A stretch of 64,000 nt of DNA from Acidobacteriaceae bacterium. GTDB lineage: Bacteria > Acidobacteriota > Terriglobia > Bryobacterales > Bryobacteraceae. The DNA is taken from the NCBI GenBank assembly GCA_903970405.1, contig CAJCIT010000161.1, positions 28,814 through 92,813 on the forward strand, in the 5' to 3' direction. This document shows positions 26,662 through 36,755 of the stretch, piece by piece. A program made the translations under genes and the position numbers. The notes under the pieces are model-generated. The model saw only the letters and a program-made list of their open reading frames with translations, searched no databases and was not told where the DNA came from. Positions within the stretch are counted from its first letter, which is position 1; every line of letters begins with the position of its first letter.

Positions 26662-27975
26662 ATGAAGTTTTGCCGGTTGGCGCTGGGCGTGCTGTTTGCA
26701 TCGGCCGCCTGGTCACAAAGCACCGATACGCCGGCGAGTCCCGACCAGGCCGGACCCACCATCCTGAGCCGCGCCGATATGCAAGTGCCGGATTCCACAG
26801 CGGAGAATCACGGCGGTAATTACGCCAATTTCTTTGTGTTTGTTAGAGGATTCTATAACACCTCCGCCGGCAACTACACCGACAATGGCGCTCTGCAGAA
26901 CTACGAAGCCACGGGAGGCGTGGATGCAGGCGGCGGGTTAAACCTGGTGCATAACTTCGAGCACGGCGAGATGGCTCTTGCCTACAGCGGCGGCTATCGC
27001 GAGTATTCAAACGGTGAAGGCGGCTCGAGCTTCTACCAAAATCTGGCGTTGAGCCTTAACTACAAGCTCAACCGGCGTTGGTTGCTGGCGCTCAGGGAGT
27101 ACATCCAGGTTCTTCCCGAAGGTCAGGTCGCGGTGCCGTTGAGTCTGGGTACGGTAAGTCCGGTTGCCTTCAATTCGGTGGCCAACCAGCAGCAGTACTA
27201 TCTTTCTTCGGCCAGCTTGGTGTATCAAGCAAGCAGACGCTGGAGCTATGAGTTCGGCGGCGATTTCTTCTACCTTGCCTACCACCCGGATTCGTTCTTT
27301 AATTCGAAGGGCTTCAGCGGCTCAGGCAGCACGAACTACAGGAAGAGCAGCCGAACTACGGTCGGCATGGGATACAACTTTAATTACTTTGTCTTTTCGG
27401 GCGGCGTCGGCAATTCGAATACGAATACGGTGTACGCTTCGCTGTCGCATCTCTTTTCGCCCACGTTGCAGTTTGGGCTTTCGGCGGGTGCTTCGAGAAC
27501 TGACTTTAGTCAAGAGGTCGCTGCCGCGGATGGGGCCGGCGCGTATGACTTTCATCGCGCCTCCTACTCGCCGTTTATCAATGCGCGGTTGTCGAAGGCC
27601 TCAAAGCGTTACACGGAAACGCTGGTTTTTGTGGAAGGCGTGAATGCCGGGAACGGCGTGTACGCCACTTCCAAATCGTTGAACGCTTCGGCCGGCATCG
27701 GCTATTCCGTGAGCCGGCGGTTTGGCTTCAACGCCGCGGCCGGTTACTCCCATTTCTCCAGTATCGCGGGACCCACGCTCAATGTCAGCGGCAGCTATGC
27801 GTATTTCTACGCTACCGGCGGCGTCTCCCGAAAAGTGGCGAAGCACTTCGGCACGAATTTTTCAGCGACGTATTACGGCGCGCAGAACCTGGGTGGCGTT
27901 GCCTCGCACGACTACGTGGCGCTCTATGGCGGAATCGTCTTTACGTCGGAAGACCGGCCCGTGCTGACGTTTTAG
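26662..27975 (+). CDS. Predicted outer-membrane beta-barrel protein
   Basis: 437 aa. ATG at 26662 follows a strong GGAGGA. Signal peptide ending SAAWSQ, then alternating aromatic/small residue strands through to the C-terminal VALYGGIVFTSEDRPVLTF, ending in Phe as barrel proteins do. No plug domain, TonB box or enzyme motif. Possibly a porin-like or biofilm-related barrel; function unknown. It is convergent with the maltodextrin operon. Confidence 0.75.
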   Translation: MKFCRLALGVLFASAAWSQSTDTPASPDQAGPTILSRADMQVPDSTAENHGGNYANFFVFVRGFYNTSAGNYTDNGALQNYEATGGVDAGGGLNLVHNFEHGEMALAYSGGYREYSNGEGGSSFYQNLALSLNYKLNRRWLLALREYIQVLPEGQVAVPLSLGTVSPVAFNSVANQQQYYLSSASLVYQASRRWSYEFGGDFFYLAYHPDSFFNSKGFSGSGSTNYRKSSRTTVGMGYNFNYFVFSGGVGNSNTNTVYASLSHLFSPTLQFGLSAGASRTDFSQEVAAADGAGAYDFHRASYSPFINARLSKASKRYTETLVFVEGVNAGNGVYATSKSLNASAGIGYSVSRRFGFNAAAGYSHFSSIAGPTLNVSGSYAYFYATGGVSRKVAKHFGTNFSATYYGAQNLGGVASHDYVALYGGIVFTSEDRPVLTF

Positions 27976-28035
27976 GAAAAGGGTCAGGGCCAAAGGTCAG
28001 CGGCGTTTGTCATTTTTTCCACGTTCCTAGCGGAC

Positions 28036-29925
28036 CTACCGGCTCACGAAGACCTCCGCCGAACGCGCCGGTAGACTCACCGTAATCTGGCCTGATTGAA
28101 CCGTCGCCTTGCCCACTACTCCCAGAGCCCCACGCAGGCTGGTTCCGTCCGCCAGCGTCATGCCGGAGAGCGGAATTGTAATGACGGCAGGGGTCTTGTC
28201 GTTGTTGATGGCAACAACGGCGGTATGTGAGCCGCTGCGGCGCGCATAGACCCATTGCTGCTGTGTGGTAACCAGCGTTTTCAATTCCCCATGGCGCAAC
28301 GCCGCGTCGCTCGCGCGCAAAGCCGTCAGTTTCTTAACGTGTTCGAAGACCTCCTCCTGGTCAGGCGTGCGTCCCGCTTTCGTGAACGCATTCGCCGGAT
28401 CGTCATGCCAACCGCCCGGAAAGTCGCGGCGGTTGTCGGGGTCGCCTCCGCCGGACATTGCGATCTCATCGCCGTAGTAAATCAGCGGAATGCCGCGCAA
28501 GGTCAGCAGACAGGTGAAGGCGAGCTTCAAACCGGCGATGGTGGAACCCTCATCGTTCATGAAGCGCGGCGTGTCGTGATTGGCCAAGAACGGAATCAGG
28601 GCCGCCGGCCGCGGATAGAGGTAATCGTGACCGATCACGTTAGCCACAGCCTGAACGGGCTTTCCACTGCCAAACGCGTCGCGCATTCGATAGTAGGCGG
28701 GAAAATCAAAAACCGAATCGAGGCCCGTATCGATGCCTTCGTGCTCGCGGCCGCCCTGAAAGAACGACTCCAGCGCCGGATCCTGATCGAAGATCTCACC
28801 AACCACGGTGACGGACGGGTATTGCTGCTTGATGGCCGCCATCCAATCGTGCCAGAATGCCCGCGAGACATAGGGCCAGGTGTCCTGCCGGATTCCGTCA
28901 AAGCCAACCGCCCCTAACCACCACAGCGTGTTCTGGATCTCATACTGCCGCACTTCCGGCTCTTCCTGATTCATGTCCGGCAGAATGTCGATAAACCAGC
29001 CGTCGGTCACATCGCGCCTGATCTGCGCCGAGGCATTCGGGTCTGCGAGCGTCCACACTTGCCATGTCTCATTGATGTGCTGGGCAGCCGTTCCATGAAA
29101 CCACGTCGGGAGTGGCGGATCGGCGACCCAGGGGTGGTAAGGCCCCACGTGGTTGGACACTTGATCCTGAATCACCTTGATGCCGAGTTTGTGCGCCTCG
29201 ACAACCAGTTTCCGCAGAAGATCGAGGGTGCCGAGGTGCTCCTCAACGCCGTAGTAGTCGATAGCGCCATAGCCGTGGTAATCGGAGATCCCCTTGCCAT
29301 CGTACTTCTCCTTGTCATTGAGCCCATTGTTGTTGTCGTAAATCGGCGTGGTCCAGATGGCGGTAACGCCTAGCTCTTTGAAATAGGGTAAGTGTTGAAT
29401 AATTCCGGCGATGTCGCCGCCATGGTAATAGCGCGGCTTGGTCCGGTCATAGAGTCCGTGCGAGATGGCAGGGTCGTCGTTCGACGGGTCTCCGTTGGCG
29501 AAGCGGTCCGGCATCAGCAGGTAGATGACGTCGTCGTTCGAAAACCCGCGGAAATTGTCGGTGGCGGATAGCGGCTTTGCAAGTTGGAAGGGAACTTGAG
29601 ACGAACCGGCCCGCGAAGTGACCGTCAGCGGGTACGAGCCCGGCATCGCAGTTGCGGGAATTTTCAGATCGGCGAAAAGGTAAGTGCCGCGCTCGTTCGA
29701 TCGAATGTTGGAAACCGCAAAGCCACGCGGAGCGGTCAGCGTGGCATCGCGCAACCGCTCGCCGCGCAGCAGCAGGCGCACCGGATTGATGGAGTAGTTG
29801 GCCCACCAGTTGGGCGGCTCTACCTTTGTAACAACCGGTTTGGTAACAATCGGCGACTGAGCCACCGCGCAGACCGCGGTCGCGCAGGATACGGCAATTA
29901 GCCACAGCGCAGCAGTTTTCTTCAT
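28036..29925 (-). CDS. GH13 alpha-amylase family enzyme (cyclomaltodextrinase/neopullulanase type), secreted
   Basis: 629 aa. Signal peptide (to about residue 22), an N-terminal Ig-like domain of the cyclomaltodextrinase kind (28-115), the catalytic barrel and a C-terminal beta domain. Catalytic residues: nucleophile D348 (GFDGIRQDT), acid/base E377 (VVGEIFD) and D451 (FLANHDTPR); region I is QDQVSNHVG. It cleaves alpha-1,4-glucans or cyclodextrins outside the cytoplasm. Its start overlaps the end of the transporter gene (ATGA), so substrate cleavage and uptake are coupled with malQ. Confidence 0.9.
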   Translation of the reverse strand: MKKTAALWLIAVSCATAVCAVAQSPIVTKPVVTKVEPPNWWANYSINPVRLLLRGERLRDATLTAPRGFAVSNIRSNERGTYLFADLKIPATAMPGSYPLTVTSRAGSSQVPFQLAKPLSATDNFRGFSNDDVIYLLMPDRFANGDPSNDDPAISHGLYDRTKPRYYHGGDIAGIIQHLPYFKELGVTAIWTTPIYDNNNGLNDKEKYDGKGISDYHGYGAIDYYGVEEHLGTLDLLRKLVVEAHKLGIKVIQDQVSNHVGPYHPWVADPPLPTWFHGTAAQHINETWQVWTLADPNASAQIRRDVTDGWFIDILPDMNQEEPEVRQYEIQNTLWWLGAVGFDGIRQDTWPYVSRAFWHDWMAAIKQQYPSVTVVGEIFDQDPALESFFQGGREHEGIDTGLDSVFDFPAYYRMRDAFGSGKPVQAVANVIGHDYLYPRPAALIPFLANHDTPRFMNDEGSTIAGLKLAFTCLLTLRGIPLIYYGDEIAMSGGGDPDNRRDFPGGWHDDPANAFTKAGRTPDQEEVFEHVKKLTALRASDAALRHGELKTLVTTQQQWVYARRSGSHTAVVAINNDKTPAVITIPLSGMTLADGTSLRGALGVVGKATVQSGQITVSLPARSAEVFVSR

Positions 29926-31283
29926 GCGGTTTTCGCCACGGGTACCGGCTCGGCGATAACATCAGACTCCGCGACAACCACCTCCCGAACACGATACGTC
30001 AGGATAGCCGCGAGAATGAAGCACGCACCGCCCACCACCAGCGCCTTCATGCGGTCGTTACCGAGCAGATGAGCCATCACCCATCCGAAGAGGAATGCCG
30101 AGACGATCTCCGGCAGCACGATAAAGAAGTTGAAGATACCCATGTAGATTCCCATCTTATTCTTGGGCAGTGCGGAAGAGAGAATGGAATAAGGCATGGA
30201 AAGGATGCTGGCCCAAGCCATGCCGACGCCGATCATCGGAAGAAACAACAGCCATTGGTTGTGGATGATGGTCACGGAAATAAGGCCAACGGCGCCCGCC
30301 AGCAGACACAACGCGTGGGTCCCGCGCTTCCCCAGTTTTTTGGCAAGCCCCGGCAGGAAGGGCGAAAAGAGGAAGCAGACCACGCTATAAGCCCCGGAGC
30401 AATAGCCCGCCCAGATAATACCTTCTGTATACGCCGGCTCGCCTGGGTTCGCTCCGAATACGTTGTGCGCCACTGCCACTGAGAAGTAGAGGAACATGCA
30501 GAACAAACCGAGCCAGGTGAGAAACTGCACCACTGCCAGTTGCTTCATGGTGGGCGGCATGGCTTTCACCGCCTCAATAATCTCGCCCAAGTCAAAGCGC
30601 TTTGCCGTCTTGAGGCGTGCCTTTTCCAAGGCATCAGGCGGATACTCTTTGGTGGTGACTATGGTCCAAAGCACGGCGGAGAAAAATGCCACCGCGCCAA
30701 TCCAGAAGGAGACCCGCACGATGGCGGGGATGGCATGGGTGGAATCGGCGCCGGTGTGAACCAGGACGCGCTTCAGCAGAAAGGGAAGCAGGAGCGATGC
30801 CGCGGCGGTCCCAATGCCTATGAAGAAGCTCTGCATCGCGAACCCACGCGGGCGCTGGTCGTTCGGAAGCATGTCGGCCACAAACGCCCGGAACGGTTCC
30901 ATGCTGATGTTGATGGAAGCGTCGAGAATCCAGAGCAGCCCCGCCGCCATCCAAACCGTTCCGCTCAAGGGCATGAAGATGAGGGCAATAGAGCTGAGAA
31001 TGGCGCCCGCCAGAAAGAAGGGACGCCGGCGGCCCAAACGCCCCCAGTTGTTATCGCTCCAATTGCCAATGATGGGCTGAACCAGCAGCCCGGTGAGAGG
31101 GGCGGCCAGCCACAGAAAGGGAAGCTGATCCGGCTTGGCGCCCAGGTACTCATAGATGGCGCTCATGTTGTTCATCTGGAGAGACCAGCCAAACTGGATA
31201 CCCAGAAAGCCGAAACTCATGTTCCAGATCTGCCAGAAACTTAAACGGGGTTTCTCCACGCGGACACTCTCCTCAATGGGCAA
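29922..31283 (-). CDS. MFS sugar transporter, SLC45/GPH-like (probable maltose/maltodextrin importer)
   Basis: 453 aa, 12 predicted membrane segments. The loop between helices 2 and 3 has GNWSDNNWGRLGRRRPF, the motif of the SLC45 sucrose/maltose proton symporter group, and helix 1 has the conserved FQF/IQFGWSLQ. The maltose assignment rests mostly on context, between malQ and a GH13 enzyme. 21 bases separate it from malQ. Confidence 0.85.
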   Translation of the reverse strand: MPIEESVRVEKPRLSFWQIWNMSFGFLGIQFGWSLQMNNMSAIYEYLGAKPDQLPFLWLAAPLTGLLVQPIIGNWSDNNWGRLGRRRPFFLAGAILSSIALIFMPLSGTVWMAAGLLWILDASINISMEPFRAFVADMLPNDQRPRGFAMQSFFIGIGTAAASLLLPFLLKRVLVHTGADSTHAIPAIVRVSFWIGAVAFFSAVLWTIVTTKEYPPDALEKARLKTAKRFDLGEIIEAVKAMPPTMKQLAVVQFLTWLGLFCMFLYFSVAVAHNVFGANPGEPAYTEGIIWAGYCSGAYSVVCFLFSPFLPGLAKKLGKRGTHALCLLAGAVGLISVTIIHNQWLLFLPMIGVGMAWASILSMPYSILSSALPKNKMGIYMGIFNFFIVLPEIVSAFLFGWVMAHLLGNDRMKALVVGGACFILAAILTYRVREVVVAESDVIAEPVPVAKTA

Positions 31284-31304
31284 CTAAACCCGAGGCCTGG
31301 CCAC

Positions 31305-32837
31305 TCAGCGGGGCACGCGGTCGTATGTTACAGCATATTCTTTCAGACGCGAGCCAATTTCGGAACTGAAATCGCCGGCGCCCATCCGCCACTTCCAGTT
31401 GCCGCCCAGCGTGCCGGGCTTATTCATTCTGGAACTTGCGCCCAACCCCAACAGGTCCTGCATCGGAACCACCGCCGCCCGCGCTACAGACGCAAGCAAA
31501 GCCCGGATCAAGGTCCAATGCATTTCCTTGCCGTCGGCGCCCAGATAGCGCAAGGCAAACGCTTTTTCCCTCGTCACGTCATCCAGTGTCCGCGTGCTGT
31601 CGCCGCCTTCGCTTTGCCACCACCCTTGAGCCGTATCGTTATCGTGGGTGCCCGTATAGGCGAACAAATCACGGACATAGTTGTGGGGCTTAAAGTCCGG
31701 CGCCTGCGGATCCTTGCCGAAAGCGAATTGCAGAATGGCCATCCCAGGGAAATTGAATTCGCGGCGGATGGCCTCCACTTCGGGAGTGATCACTCCTAAA
31801 TTCTCGGCCACAATTTCCAGGTCGCCCAGCTCTTTCTTGACTGCGCGAAAGAGGGCGGCGCCCGGACCCGCAACCCATCGCCCGTTCATCGCCGTCGGCT
31901 CGCCGCCGGGGACTTCCCAATACGCCTGGAAGCCTCGAAAGTGGTCCAGCCGCACCAGATCGAACTGCCGGAAAGTGCTGCGGAAGCGCTCCACCCACCA
32001 GGCATACCCGCTCTCAGCCATCTCTTCCCAGCGGTAAATCGGATTCCCCCAGAGCTGCCCCGTGGCGCTGAAGTAATCCGGCGGCACACCGGCCACCACC
32101 AGCGGACGGCCGTGCTCATCCAAGTGAAAAGCTTCCGGTTTGGCCCAGACATCGGCGCTGTCATGAGCCACATAAATGGGAATGTCGCCCATCACCTTAA
32201 TGCCGCGTTCAGCGCAGTAGGCGCGCAGAGCATTCCATTGGCGATAGAACTCGAACTGCCAGTATTTCTGGCACTCGATGGAGTCCGCCAGCTTCTGGCG
32301 GGCATCCGCAATTGCTTCAGGCTTTCGCACCACCAGATCGTGGTCCCACTCCGTCCAGATGTGCTCAATGCCGTTGAATCGTTTAAGAGCAATGAACAGG
32401 GCGTAATCGTCGAGCCACGCGGCCTGATCCCGGGCAAACGTTTCAAAGGCGGAGCGCAGCTCAGGCGTGGCAGAGCGTTTGAAATTCCGGAAGGCTTTGG
32501 TGAGAAGGTTGGTCTTCCATGCGATGACGCGCTCAAACTCCACGAAATCCGCGGAGAAGAACGGCGTCTCTTCGGCGTCGTGTTGAGTCAACAGACCGTC
32601 GCGTGTCAAGGTTTCCGGCGAAATCAGAAGCGGATTCCCAGCGAACGCGGAGAACAGTTGATACGGAGAATCGCCGTAACCCGTGGGCCCCAGCGGCAAC
32701 ATTTGCCAGATGGTTTGCCCGGCGTCAGCCAACTGGCCGGCGAACCGGTAGGCTTCGGCGCCGAAGTCACCGATGCCGAATTGCGATGGCAGCGAGGTTG
32801 GATGCAGCAAGACTCCGCTGCAACGGGGCAGGTTCAC
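31305..32837 (-). CDS. malQ: 4-alpha-glucanotransferase (amylomaltase)
   Basis: 510 aa GH77 enzyme, transfers glucan chains between maltodextrins in the cytoplasm. N-terminal RCSGVLLHPTSLPSQFGIGD and GDSPYQ are family hallmarks; catalytic residues D298 (LVRLDHFRG), E345 (IVAENLGV) and D399 (YTGTHDND). First gene of a three-gene operon malQ - transporter - GH13 enzyme. A perfect 8-bp inverted repeat lies 58 bases upstream. Confidence 0.95.
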   Translation of the reverse strand: MNLPRCSGVLLHPTSLPSQFGIGDFGAEAYRFAGQLADAGQTIWQMLPLGPTGYGDSPYQLFSAFAGNPLLISPETLTRDGLLTQHDAEETPFFSADFVEFERVIAWKTNLLTKAFRNFKRSATPELRSAFETFARDQAAWLDDYALFIALKRFNGIEHIWTEWDHDLVVRKPEAIADARQKLADSIECQKYWQFEFYRQWNALRAYCAERGIKVMGDIPIYVAHDSADVWAKPEAFHLDEHGRPLVVAGVPPDYFSATGQLWGNPIYRWEEMAESGYAWWVERFRSTFRQFDLVRLDHFRGFQAYWEVPGGEPTAMNGRWVAGPGAALFRAVKKELGDLEIVAENLGVITPEVEAIRREFNFPGMAILQFAFGKDPQAPDFKPHNYVRDLFAYTGTHDNDTAQGWWQSEGGDSTRTLDDVTREKAFALRYLGADGKEMHWTLIRALLASVARAAVVPMQDLLGLGASSRMNKPGTLGGNWKWRMGAGDFSSEIGSRLKEYAVTYDRVPR

Positions 32838-33236
32838 GAGACCTACGGTAGCAAAGATGGGAGGGCGGAACGATTATCGTCTTTTAGCCTGCTGAGCCGA
32901 GAGTCATCTCGGCTGTGCCTAGTTACGGTGTCCATGCGGATCTACCTCGCCACTTTACTCCCTCATCGGCGATTCAGGCCTACTCAATAGGCAATTCTTT
33001 GGTCCTGTCCTCATTCGCGTTGGTCTGGGGGGCCGATTAACCGCGCTGACCTCGCTCGTCCTCCATAGGCACGGCTCCATTCCTGCAGGCGTGGAGTACC
33101 TTGATCGGAATGAGATGCCGACCAAGGGCGGCAAGCGGCGCATGACTCGGAATACTACGTGGTTCTGGAACGAAATCAGTCATCCGCGCGCCGAATCACG
33201 GTCGCGATGCCGGCTAGCGGTAGCCTAGCAGTAGTA
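32838..33236. other. Intergenic region between divergent malQ and metallopeptidase genes
   Basis: 399 bases without a credible gene. Holds a perfect inverted repeat AGCCGAGA-GTCA-TCTCGGCT at 32895-32914, a possible operator upstream of malQ. It is not followed by a T-run on either side, so it is not a typical terminator. The rest shows nothing I can name. Confidence 0.5.
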
Positions 33237-34874
33237 ATGACTGACTCCCTGATCGCCCCCGGCCAAGCTGAACTTGAGAAGATGGCCGCGCGCTTCGCGC
33301 CCACGCCTCTCGATGTCGATCTGGCTCACCTCGATCCACGCGATGTGGAGGCGTTGCGCGAGTTGATCCATGCAGGCCATGTGCTGGACCGCCTCTTTCT
33401 GGAGCAATTGTGGTCTGGAAATCTGGAGGTGGAGGAAAGCTTGCGCCGCGACGCCGGCGTTTTGGGTGAAGCGCGGCGTCAGCTCTTCGAACTCTATAAG
33501 GGGCCTTGGTCAGATCTCGATAACCACGCTGCGTTTCTGGCGGAGGTGCCCCCGAGAAAGCCGGCGGGCGCCGCCTTTTATCCCGAGCATTTAACTCGCG
33601 ATGAGTTTGAACGATGGGCTGCGGCGCTGACGCCCTCAGAGGCGGAACTGGCGCGCGGGTTCTACTCGGTAATCCGGCGGAACGGAAACGGCGGGTTGAC
33701 GGCGGTGCCCTATTCGGCTGCTTATGCCGATCATCTGGCGAAGGCGGCATCTCACCTCCGGGAAGCGGCGCGCCTGGTGACCGGCGCTTCGCTGCGGGCG
33801 TTTCTCGAAGCGCGCGCAGACGCCTTCTTGTCGAACGATTACTTCGCAAGCGACCTGGCGTGGATGGACGTCACCGGACCGATTGAGGTGACCATCGGTC
33901 CCTATGAGACATACAACGACGAGCTCTTTGGATACAAGGCAGGCTTTGAGGCTTATATTTGCGTCACTGACCAGGAGGCCTCCGCGCAACTCGACGCCTT
34001 CACGCGTTCGCTGCAACTAGTGGAAGACAACCTCCCAATTCCGCCGTGTCACAGGAATCCCAAGCTCGCGGCCTCGACGCCGATCAGCGTGGTGAATGAG
34101 GTTCTAGCCGCCGGCGACGCCTGCCATGGCGTGAAGGCCGCCGCTTTCAACCTGCCGAACGACGAACGCGTGATTCTTCAAAAGGGCAGCAAGAAAGTGA
34201 TGCTGCGCAATGTGCAACATGCGAAGTTCGACGCTATTTTGAAGCCAATTGCGGCGCGCGTGCTGACCGAAGACGCGCAAGCCGACCTGAGCTTCGATTG
34301 GTTCTTCAACCATATCCTGGCGCATGAAACCGCCCACGGCATTGGGCCCCATGAGATTCAGTTGAACGGCCGCAAGACGGCGGTTCGCGCGGAGCTGAAG
34401 GAACTCTACAGCGCCTTGGAAGAAGCCAAGGCCGATGTTACGGGCCTGTTCATGCTGCAGTTCTTCTTCGACCGCGGCATTCTGGCGGCGGGCCCTGACG
34501 CCGAACGGCAGGTCTATACCACGTTTCTGGCTTCGTCATTCCGCACGATGCGCTTCGGCGCGCATGAGGCCCATGGCCGGGGCATGGCCGTGCAGTTTAA
34601 TTTCCTGCTGCGGCAGGGCGGCTTCGTGGCGCTGCCCGAGGGGCGGTTCGCCGTAGACCTGGGGCGTATTCGCGACGGCGTCCGTGAGCTGACCGGGCGC
34701 ATCCTGACGATTGAGGCCACTGGCGATTACCAGGCCGCCCGCGAGTTACTGGATGAGCTCGGCGTCATAGGGCCGGAGCTGCGAGCGGCGCTCGACCGGC
34801 TCGAAGACATCCCCGTCGATATTGCGCCGCACTTTGTGACCGCCGAACGCCTCGCCCCCCGCCCACGGGTGTAG
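33237..34874 (+). CDS. Zinc metallopeptidase, M49/dipeptidyl-peptidase III-like
   Basis: 545 aa, no signal peptide, cytoplasmic. Start at ATG 33237; upstream in-frame ATG gives only an implausible tail. Zinc motif H363-E364-T-A-H367 (LAHETAHGIGPH) with the likely third ligand E396 in YSALEEAKADV. Classic DPP III has a HEXXGH insertion; this bacterial branch has the shorter HExxH and the shared EEAKAD helix. Substrate unknown, presumably peptides. The next gene starts 2 bases after its stop, so they are co-translated. Confidence 0.75.
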   Translation: MTDSLIAPGQAELEKMAARFAPTPLDVDLAHLDPRDVEALRELIHAGHVLDRLFLEQLWSGNLEVEESLRRDAGVLGEARRQLFELYKGPWSDLDNHAAFLAEVPPRKPAGAAFYPEHLTRDEFERWAAALTPSEAELARGFYSVIRRNGNGGLTAVPYSAAYADHLAKAASHLREAARLVTGASLRAFLEARADAFLSNDYFASDLAWMDVTGPIEVTIGPYETYNDELFGYKAGFEAYICVTDQEASAQLDAFTRSLQLVEDNLPIPPCHRNPKLAASTPISVVNEVLAAGDACHGVKAAAFNLPNDERVILQKGSKKVMLRNVQHAKFDAILKPIAARVLTEDAQADLSFDWFFNHILAHETAHGIGPHEIQLNGRKTAVRAELKELYSALEEAKADVTGLFMLQFFFDRGILAAGPDAERQVYTTFLASSFRTMRFGAHEAHGRGMAVQFNFLLRQGGFVALPEGRFAVDLGRIRDGVRELTGRILTIEATGDYQAARELLDELGVIGPELRAALDRLEDIPVDIAPHFVTAERLAPRPRV

Positions 34875-34875
34875 G

Positions 34876-36675
34876 ATGCCCGAAAACAGCGTGTTGGTTT
34901 ACGACGGCCACTGCGGCTTCTGCGGCATCTGGCTTCGTTACTGGCAGGCGCTAGGTCCGGACTCAGTCGAGTACGTGGCCTTTCAGGATCTGGGCGATCG
35001 CCTTCCCCAACTGGATCGCAACACGCTGCCGGCGGCCGTGCACCTGGTTACGGCGGAGGGCACGGTGTACCACGGGGCGCATGCCATTCTGCGACTGTTA
35101 GGCCCGACAAGCTGGTGGCCGCGCTTCCTTCTGTGGCTCCATGAACGGGCGCCTTCGTTCGCCGTCGTGGCCGATGCGTTTTATAGCTGGATCGCGCGCC
35201 ATCGCGATTTTGCTTACAAAGCGACGGTGCTCTTGTGGGGCAAGGAGGTACAGCCCCAGAGGTACCGCGTCACCGAGTTCCTCTTCCTGCGCCTGCTGGG
35301 CCTGGTCTACTTTTTTGCGTTCCTGTCTCTGCGACTGCAGATCGCCGGACTGGTGGGTGAACACGGCATTGCACCGGTGAACCGGGTGTTGCAAATGCTG
35401 CATGGCGATCTTGGCTCGCGCGTGTACCGCATTGTACCGACGCTGCTCTGGCTGAGTCCCACGGATGCGATGCTAACGGCCTTATGCGGCGCCGGGATTG
35501 TGTTCGCCGTGTTGCTGCTGGTGAACGTCGTGCCCCGCTTCAGCACTCTGGCGTGTTGGGCACTTTACCTTTCCATCGCGACGGTGGGGCAGCCGTTCAC
35601 CTCGTTTCAATGGGACGCCTTATTGCTGGAGGCGGGGTTTCTGGCGCTTTTCGCCGGCTTCCCGTGGCAGGTCTGGATGTTCCGCTTGCTTGTGTTTCGA
35701 CTCATGTTCGAATCGGGCGTAGTGAAAGTCACCAGCGGCGACTCTACCTGGCGCAGCTTGCGCGCGCTCCGCTTTCACTTTGAGACGCAGCCACTGCCGA
35801 ATCCCTTCGCGTACGTCATGCATCATGCGCCGGTATGGCTGCTGGATTCGCTCACCGGTTGGGTGCTGGTAATCGAGCTGGCTGCGCCGTTCTTGTTGTT
35901 CGCTCCACGGCGTGCGAGGCATCTAAGCGGATGGCTCCTGGTGGGTCTGCAACTGGCGATTGCCGCGACCGGAAACTACGCCTTCTTCAACCTCCTGAGC
36001 CTGGCGTTGTTGTTGTGGGCGTTCGACGATCAGGCGTTCCAGTGGCTGCCCGATATTTTGAAGCGGGTTGCGGGCAACCAGGCCCGGTGGTTGAGCACTC
36101 CATGGGCGCGGTGGCCAGCCGCCGCCGTGGCTGTGTGCATCGCGTTCCTTGGCTTGTTACAAGCGATTGACAACCTCGCTCCTGGTACGGAGCGCTCCGT
36201 CGCGGCGGTAGAGAGTTTGATCGCACCCTATGACATTGTCAATCATTACGGCCTCTTCGCGGTGATGACGACGGACCGCCCTGAAATCATCTTCGAAGGC
36301 TCAAACGATGGGCTGACTTGGCAGGAGTATGAGTTGCCGTATAAGCCGGGCGATCTGAAGCGGCGGTTGCCGATCGTGGCGCCGCTGCAGCCAAGGCTCG
36401 ATTGGCAGTTGTGGTTTGCGGCGTTCTCAAGCCCGCAACAAGAGCCGTGGACGGCGAATCTGCAGATCCGGTTGCTGCAGGGTGAACCCGAGGTGCTACA
36501 CCTGTTCAGCGGAATCCCTTTCGAACGGCCGCCGAAGTTTGTGCGCGCGCAACTCTACGACTATCGCTTCACATCGAAGTCTGAACGCGACCGGACCGGC
36601 GCCATCTGGAGACGGCAACTGTTGGGAACTTATTTACCTGCGGCGTCGCTGGAAGCGCTTAGCGGAGGCCGATAG
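34876..36675 (+). CDS. DUF393 thiol-disulfide domain fused to lipase-maturation-factor-like membrane protein
   Basis: 599 aa. Residues 1-125 are a DUF393/DCC1-like redox domain with C13-G-F-C16 (YDGHCGFCGIWL). From about 135 on it is a polytopic membrane protein of the LMF1 type (EFLFLRLLGLVYFFAFLSL, FQWDALLLEAGFLALF, RLMFESGVVKVTSGDSTW), with a soluble C-terminal domain after residue 440 (EIIFEGSNDGLTWQEYELPYKPGDL). Fusion of a predicted disulfide oxidoreductase with a folding factor suggests oxidative folding of an exported enzyme. Follows the metallopeptidase by 2 bases. Confidence 0.85.
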   Translation: MPENSVLVYDGHCGFCGIWLRYWQALGPDSVEYVAFQDLGDRLPQLDRNTLPAAVHLVTAEGTVYHGAHAILRLLGPTSWWPRFLLWLHERAPSFAVVADAFYSWIARHRDFAYKATVLLWGKEVQPQRYRVTEFLFLRLLGLVYFFAFLSLRLQIAGLVGEHGIAPVNRVLQMLHGDLGSRVYRIVPTLLWLSPTDAMLTALCGAGIVFAVLLLVNVVPRFSTLACWALYLSIATVGQPFTSFQWDALLLEAGFLALFAGFPWQVWMFRLLVFRLMFESGVVKVTSGDSTWRSLRALRFHFETQPLPNPFAYVMHHAPVWLLDSLTGWVLVIELAAPFLLFAPRRARHLSGWLLVGLQLAIAATGNYAFFNLLSLALLLWAFDDQAFQWLPDILKRVAGNQARWLSTPWARWPAAAVAVCIAFLGLLQAIDNLAPGTERSVAAVESLIAPYDIVNHYGLFAVMTTDRPEIIFEGSNDGLTWQEYELPYKPGDLKRRLPIVAPLQPRLDWQLWFAAFSSPQQEPWTANLQIRLLQGEPEVLHLFSGIPFERPPKFVRAQLYDYRFTSKSERDRTGAIWRRQLLGTYLPAASLEALSGGR

Positions 36676-36755
36676 ATGGGTACCGACTGAGCCGCGACGG
36701 TTAGAACCTGTGAAAATTGGCGCCAGACACGTAGTAGGATCCTGCGCACCGCTGC
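36676..36755. repeat. Fragment of repeat families between convergent genes
   Basis: 80-base gap with ACTGAGCCGCGACGGTTAG (family A start) at about 36687, followed by AAAATTGGCGCCAGACAC at 36713-36730, the same two elements, in the opposite order, as at 22331-22389. Confidence 0.45.

Noticed and set aside
33159..33236. Upstream ATG for the M49-like peptidase
   Set aside because: The added 26 residues have no ribosome site and do not resemble the family N-terminus.
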